Counted from the stretch's first letter, positions 47,919 to 57,779 are shown. The stretch: 64,000 bases of DNA from Arenibacter catalasegens (GCF_002909235.1 NZ_PHQQ01000027.1:1-64000), one strand, 5' to 3'. The notes: a model not told the origin generated them from the sequence alone. A program made the numbers and translations.

Positions 47919-48749
47919 TTATCTTTTGTTAGTTTCCTTTTCGTTGACCTGAACAAAAAACCAATCCAACAATTCCGGGGTATCAAAAGCCAGATGCCAG
48001 CTCCCATGACCAACACCGGGAAACTCATTATATTTTGGATTTCCACCCGCCTTTTTAAGTGCGGTAACCATATTTCGTGAAAAGTCAACAGGAACAGTTT
48101 TATCATTGTCACCATGAAAAACCCATAGGGGCACATCAGAAATATTTTTTGCAAGATCAGGATTACCTCCACCACAGATGGGTATGGCTGCGGCAAACAT
48201 TTGAGGGTGGGTTAGGATGTAATGCCAGGTTCCAAATCCGCCCATGGATTGACCGGTAATATAGCGTCTAGTGGTATCTATATTAAATTCTTCTTCCAAG
48301 GCAGATATGGTTTCAAAAACTAAAGATTCAACATTGGGTTGATTATATCTTCCTCGTGCAATCAGGCCTTCTCTTTCAATCTTTCCCAGAGACCTCCCCC
48401 AATCAGCGCCAGGTGGACATTGGGGCACAAAAATAAAAGCAGGGTATTTTTTTCTATTTTCTAAAGTGGACAACACTTGTGCTGCCTTAGAACCCGCAAT
48501 TTGCTTGATATTATCTGTACCCCGCCCTGCTCCTCCCGACAGACATACTACCAGGGGGTACTGTTTATTGGGATTGTAATCCAAAGGCATAAGCAAGCGA
48601 TATTGCAGCGTATCTTTCTGCATGTTGACATAGGTTCTTCCGCTGAACAATTCAGCCGTTTTAGGCACCTTGGTCTGGGATACCGATTTGGTTACACCAA
48701 AACTGAATATGCCAACTGCAATTATCAATATTTTTAAAAACTTCCTCAT
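47919..48749 (-). CDS. Exported alpha/beta-hydrolase esterase (PHB-depolymerase/prolyl oligopeptidase-like)
   Basis: This 276-residue protein has a signal peptide (ILIIAVGIFSFGVTKSVSQ). The hydrolase domain shows PLVVCLSGGAGRG (oxyanion side), RYITGQSMGGFGTWHY with nucleophile Ser, WVFHGDNDKTVP with Asp and PGVGHGSWH with His, a complete triad. Relatives de-esterify carbohydrates or polyesters. It is 53 bp downstream of the PhoD-like gene on the same strand, so probably co-transcribed with it. Confidence 0.85.
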   Translation of the reverse strand: MRKFLKILIIAVGIFSFGVTKSVSQTKVPKTAELFSGRTYVNMQKDTLQYRLLMPLDYNPNKQYPLVVCLSGGAGRGTDNIKQIAGSKAAQVLSTLENRKKYPAFIFVPQCPPGADWGRSLGKIEREGLIARGRYNQPNVESLVFETISALEEEFNIDTTRRYITGQSMGGFGTWHYILTHPQMFAAAIPICGGGNPDLAKNISDVPLWVFHGDNDKTVPVDFSRNMVTALKKAGGNPKYNEFPGVGHGSWHLAFDTPELLDWFFVQVNEKETNKR

Positions 48750-48802
48750 TTCCTTTATATTCCTTCTTTAGGGAACTTCATTGAAACTAACTTCCTTGTC
48801 AT

Positions 48803-50311
48803 TTAATTTCGGCTAGTTTTTTCCGTCTCATAAAGTAAATTTCCCTTTTCATCATAATGTTGAAAGATTGCCACTGGAATACTATCCTTTCTTTGCACTG
48901 TAACAGACAAAAATCCACCACTTGCAGACTCCTGATCTCCTTGAATATAGAATTGCTTAATCAATTTATCGGGATCGGTCGATTCGGGATCTCCTGCCAG
49001 GCGTCCAGGGCGTGAATTGTTATCTACCAGGGAACCTGTAGAAAATTCTTCAAATCCACTCGGGTGCATGGCGTGGTATTGCCAATGCCTGTCGCCACAT
49101 ATGATATAAAGATTTTTATCGAGAAAACCATTATCACCCAACCATTTGAAAATTGCTTCTCCCTCATACCTGAAACCGTCATGATTTACATGATTATCTG
49201 TTTTGTATGCATCATCAGGACCTACCATAGGAGTTGGAGAAATTATTAGTTTAAAACTGGCATCGCTCTCCTTTAATGTCTCCTTAAGCCAATGTAATTG
49301 CTCCGTTCCCAACAGCGTTTTGTCGGGGCCATCTTTCATTTCATTGGGACTTCTATAGTCCCTCCCTTCCAAAAACCAAACCTGAAGATCGCTGCTCATC
49401 TGATGGGTACGATACGTTTTAGCATTTATGTCCTCTAGATCCACCACAGGTAATTGCTCCTTAAAATTCTTTATCCCCAATTCATGGGATATAGGAAACT
49501 CCTGAAAAGGGTCGGCATCGTTGAATCTATAATCATGATCATCCTTTTCCCAGTAGGTTCCCACCTTGCTAAAAAGTTCACGAAACCGTGGTTGGGCAAA
49601 TTGTTCGTGGTATTTTCTGCGCATCCCTTCTTCATCCACCACTTCCATTCCCTTATATCCTCCAGGGTTCGGATTCTTCCCTGCTTTGACGGCTCTGTCA
49701 AAGTTGGTCTTGTGGGGATGGTCAAAGTAAACGTTATCACCTGTACCAATGAAGTAATCTGGGTTCAGGTTTTGGATAGCCCTCAATGCCGGATACCCTA
49801 GAAGCTTGTCTTCTCCAGAATACGCCGTACCTTCCTCATATTTTCCGAAATGGAAAAAATAGTGGTTCATACCCGTTACTACGACCAAGGATAATTTTGT
49901 ACTGCTATTTGGTCCAGGCAAGGTTTTAAAAGTCGCTATTTCACTTTCAAAAAGTGTATTCTTGTCACTACCGAATTGGAGACGATAGAAGTATTTATTT
50001 CCTGGCTCCAGACCTTCAATTTTCTTTTTTACAATAAAGTCGTTCTCTGATCGAACCTTAGAAAAGTCAGAATACAAGGGATTATCAAAAGTAGCATCCT
50101 TATCAATTTCAAATCTCGCGACACCATCTTTACCGGTTAAATCTCCGTTGATCAAGCTGTCAGTAAGGGTTAATCTGGATTGTAGGATTACGGATGTTGA
50201 AGTGGCTTCACCAGCCATAATTCCTTGTCCCAGATAAATGTCCTGAACCATGGGTTTGCAGGAGCTAATTAGGGCGGTGATCAGAAGGGTTCTTATAATT
50301 GTTTTTATCAT
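48803..50311 (-). CDS. PhoD-like alkaline phosphatase/phosphodiesterase lipoprotein
   Basis: The product is about 502 residues from the Met at 50311, which opens a lipoprotein signal (TIIRTLLITALISSCKP). The 19 upstream in-frame residues precede the signal and are rejected. The N-terminal beta domain (GIMAGEATSTSVILQSRL) and the catalytic core with FIGTGDNVYFDHP, WEKDDHDYRFNDAD and IICGDRHWQYHAMHP follow the PhoD/MPP pattern. It needs metal (Ca/Fe in PhoD) and probably releases phosphate from phosphodiesters in the periplasm. An esterase gene follows. Confidence 0.88.
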   Translation of the reverse strand: MIKTIIRTLLITALISSCKPMVQDIYLGQGIMAGEATSTSVILQSRLTLTDSLINGDLTGKDGVARFEIDKDATFDNPLYSDFSKVRSENDFIVKKKIEGLEPGNKYFYRLQFGSDKNTLFESEIATFKTLPGPNSSTKLSLVVVTGMNHYFFHFGKYEEGTAYSGEDKLLGYPALRAIQNLNPDYFIGTGDNVYFDHPHKTNFDRAVKAGKNPNPGGYKGMEVVDEEGMRRKYHEQFAQPRFRELFSKVGTYWEKDDHDYRFNDADPFQEFPISHELGIKNFKEQLPVVDLEDINAKTYRTHQMSSDLQVWFLEGRDYRSPNEMKDGPDKTLLGTEQLHWLKETLKESDASFKLIISPTPMVGPDDAYKTDNHVNHDGFRYEGEAIFKWLGDNGFLDKNLYIICGDRHWQYHAMHPSGFEEFSTGSLVDNNSRPGRLAGDPESTDPDKLIKQFYIQGDQESASGGFLSVTVQRKDSIPVAIFQHYDEKGNLLYETEKTSRN

Positions 50312-50390
50312 ACTATGGTCATTGTTGTCTAGGTTCAGTGTATGTTGTGTGTCCCGAAGGGCATCCAATATACCTTGTTGGCGGTAGTTT

Positions 50391-51047
50391 TTATGTATTC
50401 TTCTTGGCTAATCCCAAATAATGCTTTCGCGTCTCAGGGTCGAACTTCTCAATGGCATATCTTAAGGTAACCCTAGGTAGCGTTGGAGCATACTCATCCA
50501 GAAAGCGTTTCAGTTTATTTTCGTCTCTTTTGCCTGCTTCCCTGATCCAGCTACCCACTGCTTTTTGGACAAATTCGTCTGAATCGCTTGCAAGAATTTC
50601 GGCAATTTTAAAGGTGTCATCCAATTCATTCTTTCTTATAAAATAGTAAGTACTTACAATTGCTGTCCTTCTTTCCATTGGATTTAGGGATTTTGCCAAA
50701 TTATATAGTGGCTTTCTGTCCTTATCAAACAAATAGCCTCCAACAACGTAAGGTGCGGCCCTATCTACCATACCCCAATCGTCTATATATTTATGATTTT
50801 CAATATACGCCAGGTAAATATCCAGCCTCTCCCCTACGGAGGTTTTCTTATTACGTGCTTTCCAGTCTAGGATGGATACTGCACCAAGTCGGTGATCGTA
50901 ATTTTCGCCTCTTAGTAATTTTACAACCTCACTAACTAGCATGTACTGAAATTCTTTCGCTAAAAAAAACAGCTCCCTTTTAGGAATACTTCCTAAATAT
51001 TCATTCCCAATAATTTTTAAGGTGTCAATGAATTCTTTTGCCGTCAT
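50391..51047 (-). CDS. AlkD-type DNA alkylation repair protein
   Basis: This 218-residue all-helical HEAT-like protein is related to the AlkC/AlkD DNA glycosylases. Recognisable parts are FFLAKEFQYMLVSEVVKLL, NHKYIDDWGMVDRAAPYVVG, ERRTAIVSTYYFIRKNE and VQKAVGSWIREAGKRD. Such proteins excise alkylated purines in the cytoplasm. It lies 79 bp upstream of the PhoD-like start on the same strand, but the functions do not match, so a shared promoter would be coincidental. No Ada box was searched for reliably. Confidence 0.85.
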   Translation of the reverse strand: MTAKEFIDTLKIIGNEYLGSIPKRELFFLAKEFQYMLVSEVVKLLRGENYDHRLGAVSILDWKARNKKTSVGERLDIYLAYIENHKYIDDWGMVDRAAPYVVGGYLFDKDRKPLYNLAKSLNPMERRTAIVSTYYFIRKNELDDTFKIAEILASDSDEFVQKAVGSWIREAGKRDENKLKRFLDEYAPTLPRVTLRYAIEKFDPETRKHYLGLAKKNT

Positions 51048-51316
51048 TATCTTATTGATTCATTATTCTGCTTTGCTTTCGAAGTCATTTGTTCTCTATT
51101 TATAATTACCGCCATGGTCCTAGCTGTCCGTAGATAGGCGGTCAAGCACCTAATTTAGCAAATATAAACCAAACCTGCCTGCCGAAACACTCCAAGAAAA
51201 TTTGTCTAGCCATACTTTTTTGGTATGGGAGGATTTTGTTACGTAAGCATGCTCCAGTAAATAATTTAATACGGTGTTGTAGCACGTTTTATTACGATTT
51301 TTCGTATATTATAACT

Positions 51317-51457
51317 ATGGACTTACCAATTGAAGTTTTCGAGATACTTATTCCTGTGGCTATAATTAGTGTAGCGCTGGTTATAGTACATTACCTAACA
51401 AAAGGGAGTAGGAATTTCAGAAGCAGCAGAAATAAAAAGGCTAGGAAGCAGTTTTAA
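51317..51457 (+). CDS. Possible small single-pass membrane protein (46 aa)
   Basis: From the Met at 51317 the frame encodes 46 residues: a short acidic start, one hydrophobic helix (VFEILIPVAIISVALVIVHYL) and a strongly basic tail (SRNFRSSRNKKARKQF). The positive-inside layout is that of a real small membrane protein. The frame extends to 51236, but the extra 27 residues look non-coding. It stands alone on the plus strand between minus-strand genes. Short length keeps confidence low. Confidence 0.4.
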   Translation: MDLPIEVFEILIPVAIISVALVIVHYLTKGSRNFRSSRNKKARKQF

Positions 51458-51541
51458 TCTGCTAAATTCATCTTTTAGATTTATTGAAGACCAACTTTAC
51501 CTTGTCGAAAAAGAAGATTATTTACCGAATGAACAGGGTTC

Positions 51542-52480
51542 TTATTTTAAAAAGTCCAGCATTTTTTTATTCACTGTCTCCGCTTGATCAATAGATAAAA
51601 AATGTCCTGCATTTTGTATTACTTCACCTTTCCCTTTTGGCAGCGTATTGGCAATTGCAACCGTTCTTTTTTCATTAATCATATCGTCATCACCAATTAA
51701 AACCAAAACAGGCATTTGTAAAGATTTTAATTCGTCATTGGAAAAAGGTTGCATGCTAGTTACAAATTTGTTTTCAGAATCCATTTTCGCACCTATTTTA
51801 TATTGCTTTAAGTAGGCATCGCTAATATTAGCTACATTGCTGGACATGCTTTCCAGGCTTTGCGCAATTTGTTTTTCCTTTGAAGAAAGTATCGTAACTA
51901 TATTTTTTAATAAATCCGTACTTGGTTTAATCCATGTAAAAGTTTGGGCAGGACTTAATAATAGTAAGCTTTTTATCTTTTTCTGATCGTCCAATGCTAG
52001 GTTAACAGCCAACCAACCCCCTCTAGAAGCACCAATTACATGAAAGCTATCCAACTCCAAAGCAAATAAAACTTCTTTATACCAATCGGTAACTTTTTCT
52101 ACACTTTCAATATCATTTTGCAAATAGGATTTCCCTGCTTCCAAAATAAAGTCGATCGCAAACACCCGATGGTTTTTGGTAAGTGATCCTATATTTGGAT
52201 ACCACATTGTAGAACTGGCATTCATTCCGTGAAGTAATACCACTGGTTCTGCATTTTTAGGGCCACTTACAATAACATGTGCAATTCCGTTGGTTGTAGG
52301 AATATATAATTCTTCAAAAGAGACATTCCATAATTTTAAAGTCTCGTCATAAGCTTCAAAATAAGCTGCATTTGAAGCAGATGGCTTTGTAATGTATTCC
52401 GGTGGATTTTTATATTTATCGTATTTGTCAGTACAACTAACATATAAAACAAAAAAAGTAAGCAATAAAAATGGTCTCAT
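51542..52480 (-). CDS. Alpha/beta-hydrolase lipoprotein
   Basis: The product is about 312 residues from the Met at 52480, which opens a lipoprotein signal (LLLTFFVLYVSCTD). The longer frame to 52579 adds 33 residues before it and is rejected. The hydrolase fold shows EPVVLLHGMNASSTMWYPNI, FHVIGASRGGWLAVNLAL with nucleophile Ser, VLVLIGDDDMINEK and QNAGHFLSIDQAE with His, a complete triad. The substrate is unknown. Monocistronic by its spacing. Confidence 0.85.
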   Translation of the reverse strand: MRPFLLLTFFVLYVSCTDKYDKYKNPPEYITKPSASNAAYFEAYDETLKLWNVSFEELYIPTTNGIAHVIVSGPKNAEPVVLLHGMNASSTMWYPNIGSLTKNHRVFAIDFILEAGKSYLQNDIESVEKVTDWYKEVLFALELDSFHVIGASRGGWLAVNLALDDQKKIKSLLLLSPAQTFTWIKPSTDLLKNIVTILSSKEKQIAQSLESMSSNVANISDAYLKQYKIGAKMDSENKFVTSMQPFSNDELKSLQMPVLVLIGDDDMINEKRTVAIANTLPKGKGEVIQNAGHFLSIDQAETVNKKMLDFLK

Positions 52481-52641
52481 AGAATGCAATATACAATGGA
52501 TAAATCCCAAATGTTGTGTGTGAATTGGATAAAGATAGAATAAACTAACTGGAGTTAGTGTTTTGTTCATTTTTTGCATCGCCCAAAAAACGAACCAAAA
52601 AACGCTAGGCTGATTTTTCTATTCTTGAAATCTACGGACTT

Positions 52642-52980
52642 TGCACGGCCGCAGCGTCCAGGCCGCTTTCACTAAGGTGAAATGCTCTATGGACGCCTAC
52701 CTACACCCGATGTGAAAACCCCTTGATTTACTACTAAAATAAAAATAGGCCGTTCCCTTGTTCCGTCAACCGATATGATGTCATTAAATCATTGACCATT
52801 ATTGACTAGAGTTGAATATTGTCCTTGAAGTCCGTTGTAAGGTCTGTCTTCTTCCGTGGTGGAGATGACATGGCCGTAAAGAATTATTGAAGCCTTGGAA
52901 ATAATTTAGGCCATGGCATCGGTCCATAAAATCCAAAGATTTTAGGGGCCACATAGTGAAGAAGGGTCTTTTCTTTTGTT
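52642..52980 (+). repeat. Dispersed repeat R3, copy 2, interrupted by about 208 bp
   Basis: The left part (52642-52729: TGCACGGCC, CAGGCCGCTTTCACTA, TGGACGCC, AAAACCCCTTGATTT) and right part (52938-52980: GATTTTAGGGGCCACATAG, AGAAGGGTCTTTTCT) together match the continuous copy at 28518-28640. Between them lie about 208 bp with no recognisable ORF; GATTT occurs at both junctions. The repeat sits in the 747-bp gap 52580-53326, whose remainder (about 52981-53265) shows nothing convincing. Confidence 0.65.
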
Positions 52981-53259
52981 TCGTTTTCTTTGGACAAGCA
53001 AAGAAAATGAATAAGTTTGATGGTATTCATGAACCTCCTGCGGCGGTTTCATTGGACATGCAAAGCAATCGAAGATTCACAAAAACCAATAAGGAATAAT
53101 AACAACCACTTGAATAAAATGAAAGTTGCGCGTTTATGTGCAAGAATTTTCCACAGGAAAATCAGATGCAACAAATTGCGCGGACTACTTTTCTATAAAA
53201 AACCTAAGTACCCAAACAAAATTACTACACATAAATGTGCCATCTATTATGGATAATGA

Positions 53260-53300
53260 TTAAAATAAAAATGGCTGCCAAAAAGTATCGGCAGCCATTT
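53260..53300 (-). terminator. Rho-independent terminator of asnA
   Basis: ATGGCTGCC (53271-53279) and GGCAGCCAT (53290-53298) pair around about ten bases. On the minus strand the stem is followed by TTTTTATTTTA. It lies about 30 bp past the asnA stop. Confidence 0.8.
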
Positions 53301-53326
53301 TAAAATTATTTTAAAGTGTGGGGTTC

Positions 53327-54370
53327 CTAAAAGAAAATGGGAATATTCCCTTGCTTACATTCTTCAATCATTTCTTCGGGCCAGATACTGGTCTGAATCT
53401 CTCCAATATGCGCTTTTTTCAGAAAGAACATGCAGAGACGGGACTGACCTATACCACCTCCAATGGATAAAGGAAGTTCATCATTAAGAAGCATCTTATG
53501 CCACATTAACTCTTTTCTATCTTCTGCTCCTTCAATTGCCAGTTGCCTATTAAGTGCTTCTTTATCAACGCGAATTCCCATAGATGAAAGCTCCAAGGCA
53601 TCTTCAAGCATAGGATTCCACAGAAGGATATCTCCATTTAGACCCTTTAGACCATTATCGGTTTCAGTGCTCCAGTCGTCATAATCTGGAGCTCTTCCAT
53701 CATGCTTTATCCCTTCTGGGAGTAGCCCCCCAATTCCTATAATAAATACGGCACCATACTTTTTAGCAGCTTCTGTTTCCCTTTCCTTGCATGACAGATT
53801 AGGATACTGTTCTGCCAGTTCCTCTGTATGAATAAAAGTAATTTCTTCTGGAAGTACAGGTTTTAGATGAGGATAGCGCTCGTAAACAACATATTCTACC
53901 CTTCTAAAAATGCTGTAAATTTTACTTACAATATATTTTAGAAAATCAATAGTTCTTTCTTCTTTAATAACCACTCTTTCCCAATCCCACTGATCTACAT
54001 ATATGGAGTGTATATTTGAAAAAACTTCGTCTGGACGTAATGCATTCATATCTGTATATACCCCGTAGCCTGACTCAATTCCTAATTGGGCCAAAGCAAG
54101 TCTTTTCCATTTGGCAAGCGAATGAACAATTTCAGCTTCAGCATCATCCATACTTTTTATTGGAAAGGTAACAGGACGTTCTACGCCACTAAGATCATCA
54201 TTAATTCCAGATCCTTTTTTCACGAACAAAGGAGCGGTGATTCTTCTCAATCTCAATTCGGACGACAAACTAAGCTCAAAAAAGTCTTTAATCAACTTAA
54301 TTGCTTGTTCTGTTTCCTGCATATTTAATTGCGGATGATATCCTTTCGGGATTTGTAATTTATAATCCAT
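53327..54370 (-). CDS. asnA: Aspartate-ammonia ligase (asparagine synthetase A)
   Basis: This 347-residue cytosolic enzyme makes asparagine from aspartate, ammonia and ATP; it is related to class II aspartyl-tRNA synthetases. Visible motifs are LRRITAPLFVKKGSGINDDLSG near the N-terminus, WDWERVV, LLPEGIKHDGRAPDYDDW, LNGDILLWNPMLEDALELSSMG and the closing LSIGGGIGQSRLCMFFL (ATP site). Length and both ends match the family, so the start at 54370 is firm. It is a single-gene unit with a terminator. Confidence 0.97.
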   Translation of the reverse strand: MDYKLQIPKGYHPQLNMQETEQAIKLIKDFFELSLSSELRLRRITAPLFVKKGSGINDDLSGVERPVTFPIKSMDDAEAEIVHSLAKWKRLALAQLGIESGYGVYTDMNALRPDEVFSNIHSIYVDQWDWERVVIKEERTIDFLKYIVSKIYSIFRRVEYVVYERYPHLKPVLPEEITFIHTEELAEQYPNLSCKERETEAAKKYGAVFIIGIGGLLPEGIKHDGRAPDYDDWSTETDNGLKGLNGDILLWNPMLEDALELSSMGIRVDKEALNRQLAIEGAEDRKELMWHKMLLNDELPLSIGGGIGQSRLCMFFLKKAHIGEIQTSIWPEEMIEECKQGNIPIFF

Positions 54371-54800
54371 TCTATGTAACCTTTAATTAAATGATTAGCG
54401 ATTTGCCATGTTATTGTTGAAAAATAAAACGCAAAAGTGCAATAAATAGAAGGAATATCAAAACAGTGATTAGTGATAAATAAAGATGTTTTATGGACTT
54501 CTTCCCGTTAAACCAAAGTGATAACTATTAAATGCATAAATAAAAGAGGCTTGATCATTATATGGTAAGAAAACTGGATTCGGTTCATTCAGAACTACTT
54601 AATCCATGCTGCAAATTCATAACCAGCCAGCTAGCGTTGTTAGTTTTTTTATTTACTCCAAAACTCTAACAAGTTTGGATTTCATAACACGCTAGGAATA
54701 GGTCCAATTCTTTATATTCCATGTTTCCATATGGTACTAACCAATCACTCTTTACCATTAAGAAGGTATGAATTATTGCTTGATTTGAAGTTTATCCCAA
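54371..54800. other. 430-bp gap upstream of asnA
   Basis: This AT-rich gap holds no protein-like frame and no strong hairpin. It must carry the asnA promoter in its left part and the end of the PVC-type cytochrome transcript in its right part, but I could not fix either precisely. Confidence 0.5.
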
Positions 54801-57779
54801 TTAATGGCTTTTCCCTAGTTCGGTGAGATATTTCAAGAGGTCAATAAATTCACTCTCACTTAAGGAATTTGTCAGCCCGGCGGGCATCATTGAAACCTTA
54901 CTTGCCTCACGAGATTCAATTTTACTTTTTTGCAGGGAAACTTCTGTTCCTGCAGAAGTTTTAATTTTAATCATGTTCGCATCTTCAAAAATTATTGAGC
55001 CTGCATAAAAGTCTCCATTTATTGTTGTGATTGCAGACGATTTATAACCTTCTTTTATCTTTTTATTTGGTTCGATCAATGACTCGATGATGTAGTCTAC
55101 TGGAGCACTAGCACCAATACTACCTAAATCAGGTCCCACATCACTAGAACCAACTCCCTTGAGTTTGTGGCATGAGGTACAAGCAATTTGAGGCCTTAGA
55201 TATATTTCCTTTCCATTCTTTGCATCTCCGTCTTTTAATTTTGTCATGAGATCCTGAGTACTTCGGCCATAATTCGCATCAACAGAGGCGGTTTTTATAG
55301 AGCCTGCTTTAGCTAGGGCAGCCATTAATTCCTCTGCTCCCTCACGTCCGGATGCCTGAACAAAACGAGAGGCTTTTGCAGCGGTTTTGGTGGCTATGGT
55401 TTTTCCTTTCAATGCTGAACTTAAGGCGGTAAAGGCTCCTTCTTTCTTAATGACCGTCTTGATTAAGTAATTGATTGTTTCTTCGTCAAGTTCTTTGTTT
55501 AACAGTTGGGTTATTGTTTCTACCCCCTCATCCAGGTCAACTTGGACTAGTGCAGCTACTGCTAACTTAGTTGTGCTAATAGAACGGTCTTCACTAATAA
55601 TCTGCACAAAGAATTCACTAATGTCATCCGTATTAAACATCGCCAGACCTTGAGCGGCACTTTCTTGGATAGCATAGCTTGTGTTCGGCTTACTCAGTTT
55701 TTGTTTGAGTATATCGATAAATTTTGTGCTTTTCCAATATCCTGTAAGCGCACAGGCAGTTTCTTGAATATACTCATCGCCGAATGCAAAAAGGTCTTGG
55801 AGTGCCTTATCTTTATTCTTAGTGGGAAAAACACCTCTATTTTTTGCTGCAATTAATAGGCTGTTGGTCGCATCTCTTTTGTGAGGGTGGCCCTTTACAC
55901 TAGCAATTTCCGTAAGAAAATTTAATTGCTCAGGTTCACCCATTTTCCCTATTACTGTCAAGATGCCTGCATCGGGATTTTTACTATTCTTATAAAAATC
56001 AATTAACGGCTGGGTCGCACTAGGGTCTTCTGTTGCTTTAAGAGCAAAGATGAGTGCGGCATCTTCTACTTGAAGTTTTTGATTTCCGTTGTGGACGGAA
56101 GGGAGCCAATATTTAGATAATATCCGGCAGGTTTGACGTAATGCAAATGAGTAGGATTGATCCATATTCGGATTGTAGGCAAGTAGGGCAGTATTGAAGG
56201 CCTCAATTGACCTGAACTTGCTCAGCGCAGTAATCGCTTCACGTCGGACACTGGGATCTGAATCTTGAACGGCAGTTTTAAGTAAGACAAGTGCATTGGG
56301 CACTTTTTCATTCCAATAGTAGAGGACCCTAACAGCAGCTGATCGAGCACTTGCAGTTTTCGATTTCAATACAGATTTCAGTAAGTCTATATCCATTAAA
56401 TTGAGAGTCTGCACTGTCCATAGTGCTTCGAGTCGATGATGGTCGTAGTCAGGACCTTGAGAATTGAGGTTTCCCAACCACTTGTCTATAGCATGTATAA
56501 CCTGGTTAGCTTCCCTTGTCTTTAACGTTTGTTTAGCTAGTAGTCTCACCCAGTTTTCATCTGCCGTCAGGAGGTCTAACAATTCAGGTATGCTTAACTC
56601 ATTATAGTTGGGCTTATGAAGTAGAGGCCGTCCCTTTGCAGTAATTCGCCAGACTCGACCATTCACGTGATCTCTTCGCTGATCGCGAAAATCAACTTCC
56701 CCGTGCTGTATAATGGGGCTATACCAGTCTGCCACATACAGGGCTCCATCCGGCCCCATTGTGATATCTACAGGACGGAAGGAAATGTGCTTTGATTTTA
56801 GAAAAGTAGGCTCAAGTTTTGCGATATAGGAGCTTCCATCTGCTTCAAGGGAGTAGCGGTCTGTTATGTGCGCACGGAAATCGTTGGTAATGACATTACC
56901 CGTCCATGATGGTGGAAAATGTTTCCCACTAATAATTTCAATACCACTGGCTTTGGGACTGTTAGGGGTGAGTGAGGGCAAGGCTTGGGATTCGCCGGGA
57001 GAAGTTAAAAGAACAGCGTTTGGAAAACTGTGCCCAAAACCACTACCTGCACCATCAGCCTCAAAGGACTGACCCCAATAATTGACTGAATGTCCCCAAG
57101 GATTTATATATCCCTTTGAGAAGATTTCCAAACGTCGCGTCTCCGTGTCATAGGACCAGATACCCGAGCCATTGAGATGACGTGGTCCGTAGGCTGTTTC
57201 TACATTTGAAGAAACGTAAAAGCCTTGCTGCATATATATTTTCCCTCCAGGACCCCAACCAAGGCGATGGAGGGTATGGTGTGTATCTTCTGTTCCAAAC
57301 CCAGTGAGTAAGACTTCTGATTTATCAGCTTTCCCATCACCATCTGTATCACTAAGATGAATAAGTTTGTCGCTGCTTGCAACATAGGCCCCACCTTGGT
57401 TATCTGGAAGTACCCCATTGGGCATAATAAACTTATCATAGAAAATGGTAGACTTATCGGCCACCCCATCATTATCAGTATCTTCAAGTATTACAATCCG
57501 GTCACTTGGTTCCTCATTTACGTTTAATTGTGGGTACAAATGGCTACCACAAACCCAGAGCCTGCCCTCGTTGTCAAAATTAATTTGGGTAGGTTTTTCC
57601 ATCATAGGGGTTGCGGCAAAAAGATTTATTTCGAAACCATCAACAAGAGAAAAGGAGGCCAGCTCCTCTTTTAGGTCTGGTTTTGGTATGTCCTGCAGGT
57701 CATTTTGTGCTTGTAGGGTTTGGATCAATAGACCGATACAGAGAAATAACTGTAATGTTCGTTTTATATTATTAATCAT
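54801..57779 (-). CDS. PVC-type propeller / HEAT / cytochrome c membrane-bound dehydrogenase-like protein
   Basis: This 992-residue exported protein (signal ending TLQAQ) has three parts. Residues about 30-400 form a propeller of the PVC-type dehydrogenase family (DTDNDGVADKS, DTDGDGKADKS Ca-binding-like loops, WGPGGKIYMQQGFY, MGPDGALYVADWY). Residues about 410-830 are HEAT-like helices (SARSAAVRVLYYW, SDPSVRREAITALSKF). The last ~150 residues are a cytochrome c domain with C-T-S-C-H near residue 867 and a distal MMPAG. Such proteins are abundant in Planctomycetes and probably oxidise sugars or alcohols, passing electrons to haem. It overlaps the SGNH gene by 4 bp, so the two are translationally coupled. 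Confidence 0.9.
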   Translation of the reverse strand: MINNIKRTLQLFLCIGLLIQTLQAQNDLQDIPKPDLKEELASFSLVDGFEINLFAATPMMEKPTQINFDNEGRLWVCGSHLYPQLNVNEEPSDRIVILEDTDNDGVADKSTIFYDKFIMPNGVLPDNQGGAYVASSDKLIHLSDTDGDGKADKSEVLLTGFGTEDTHHTLHRLGWGPGGKIYMQQGFYVSSNVETAYGPRHLNGSGIWSYDTETRRLEIFSKGYINPWGHSVNYWGQSFEADGAGSGFGHSFPNAVLLTSPGESQALPSLTPNSPKASGIEIISGKHFPPSWTGNVITNDFRAHITDRYSLEADGSSYIAKLEPTFLKSKHISFRPVDITMGPDGALYVADWYSPIIQHGEVDFRDQRRDHVNGRVWRITAKGRPLLHKPNYNELSIPELLDLLTADENWVRLLAKQTLKTREANQVIHAIDKWLGNLNSQGPDYDHHRLEALWTVQTLNLMDIDLLKSVLKSKTASARSAAVRVLYYWNEKVPNALVLLKTAVQDSDPSVRREAITALSKFRSIEAFNTALLAYNPNMDQSYSFALRQTCRILSKYWLPSVHNGNQKLQVEDAALIFALKATEDPSATQPLIDFYKNSKNPDAGILTVIGKMGEPEQLNFLTEIASVKGHPHKRDATNSLLIAAKNRGVFPTKNKDKALQDLFAFGDEYIQETACALTGYWKSTKFIDILKQKLSKPNTSYAIQESAAQGLAMFNTDDISEFFVQIISEDRSISTTKLAVAALVQVDLDEGVETITQLLNKELDEETINYLIKTVIKKEGAFTALSSALKGKTIATKTAAKASRFVQASGREGAEELMAALAKAGSIKTASVDANYGRSTQDLMTKLKDGDAKNGKEIYLRPQIACTSCHKLKGVGSSDVGPDLGSIGASAPVDYIIESLIEPNKKIKEGYKSSAITTINGDFYAGSIIFEDANMIKIKTSAGTEVSLQKSKIESREASKVSMMPAGLTNSLSESEFIDLLKYLTELGKSH

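Noticed and set aside
53017-53256. 79-residue basic frame on the plus strand
   Set aside because: It follows the R3 repeat in an AT-rich gap, has a very biased composition and no recognisable motif.
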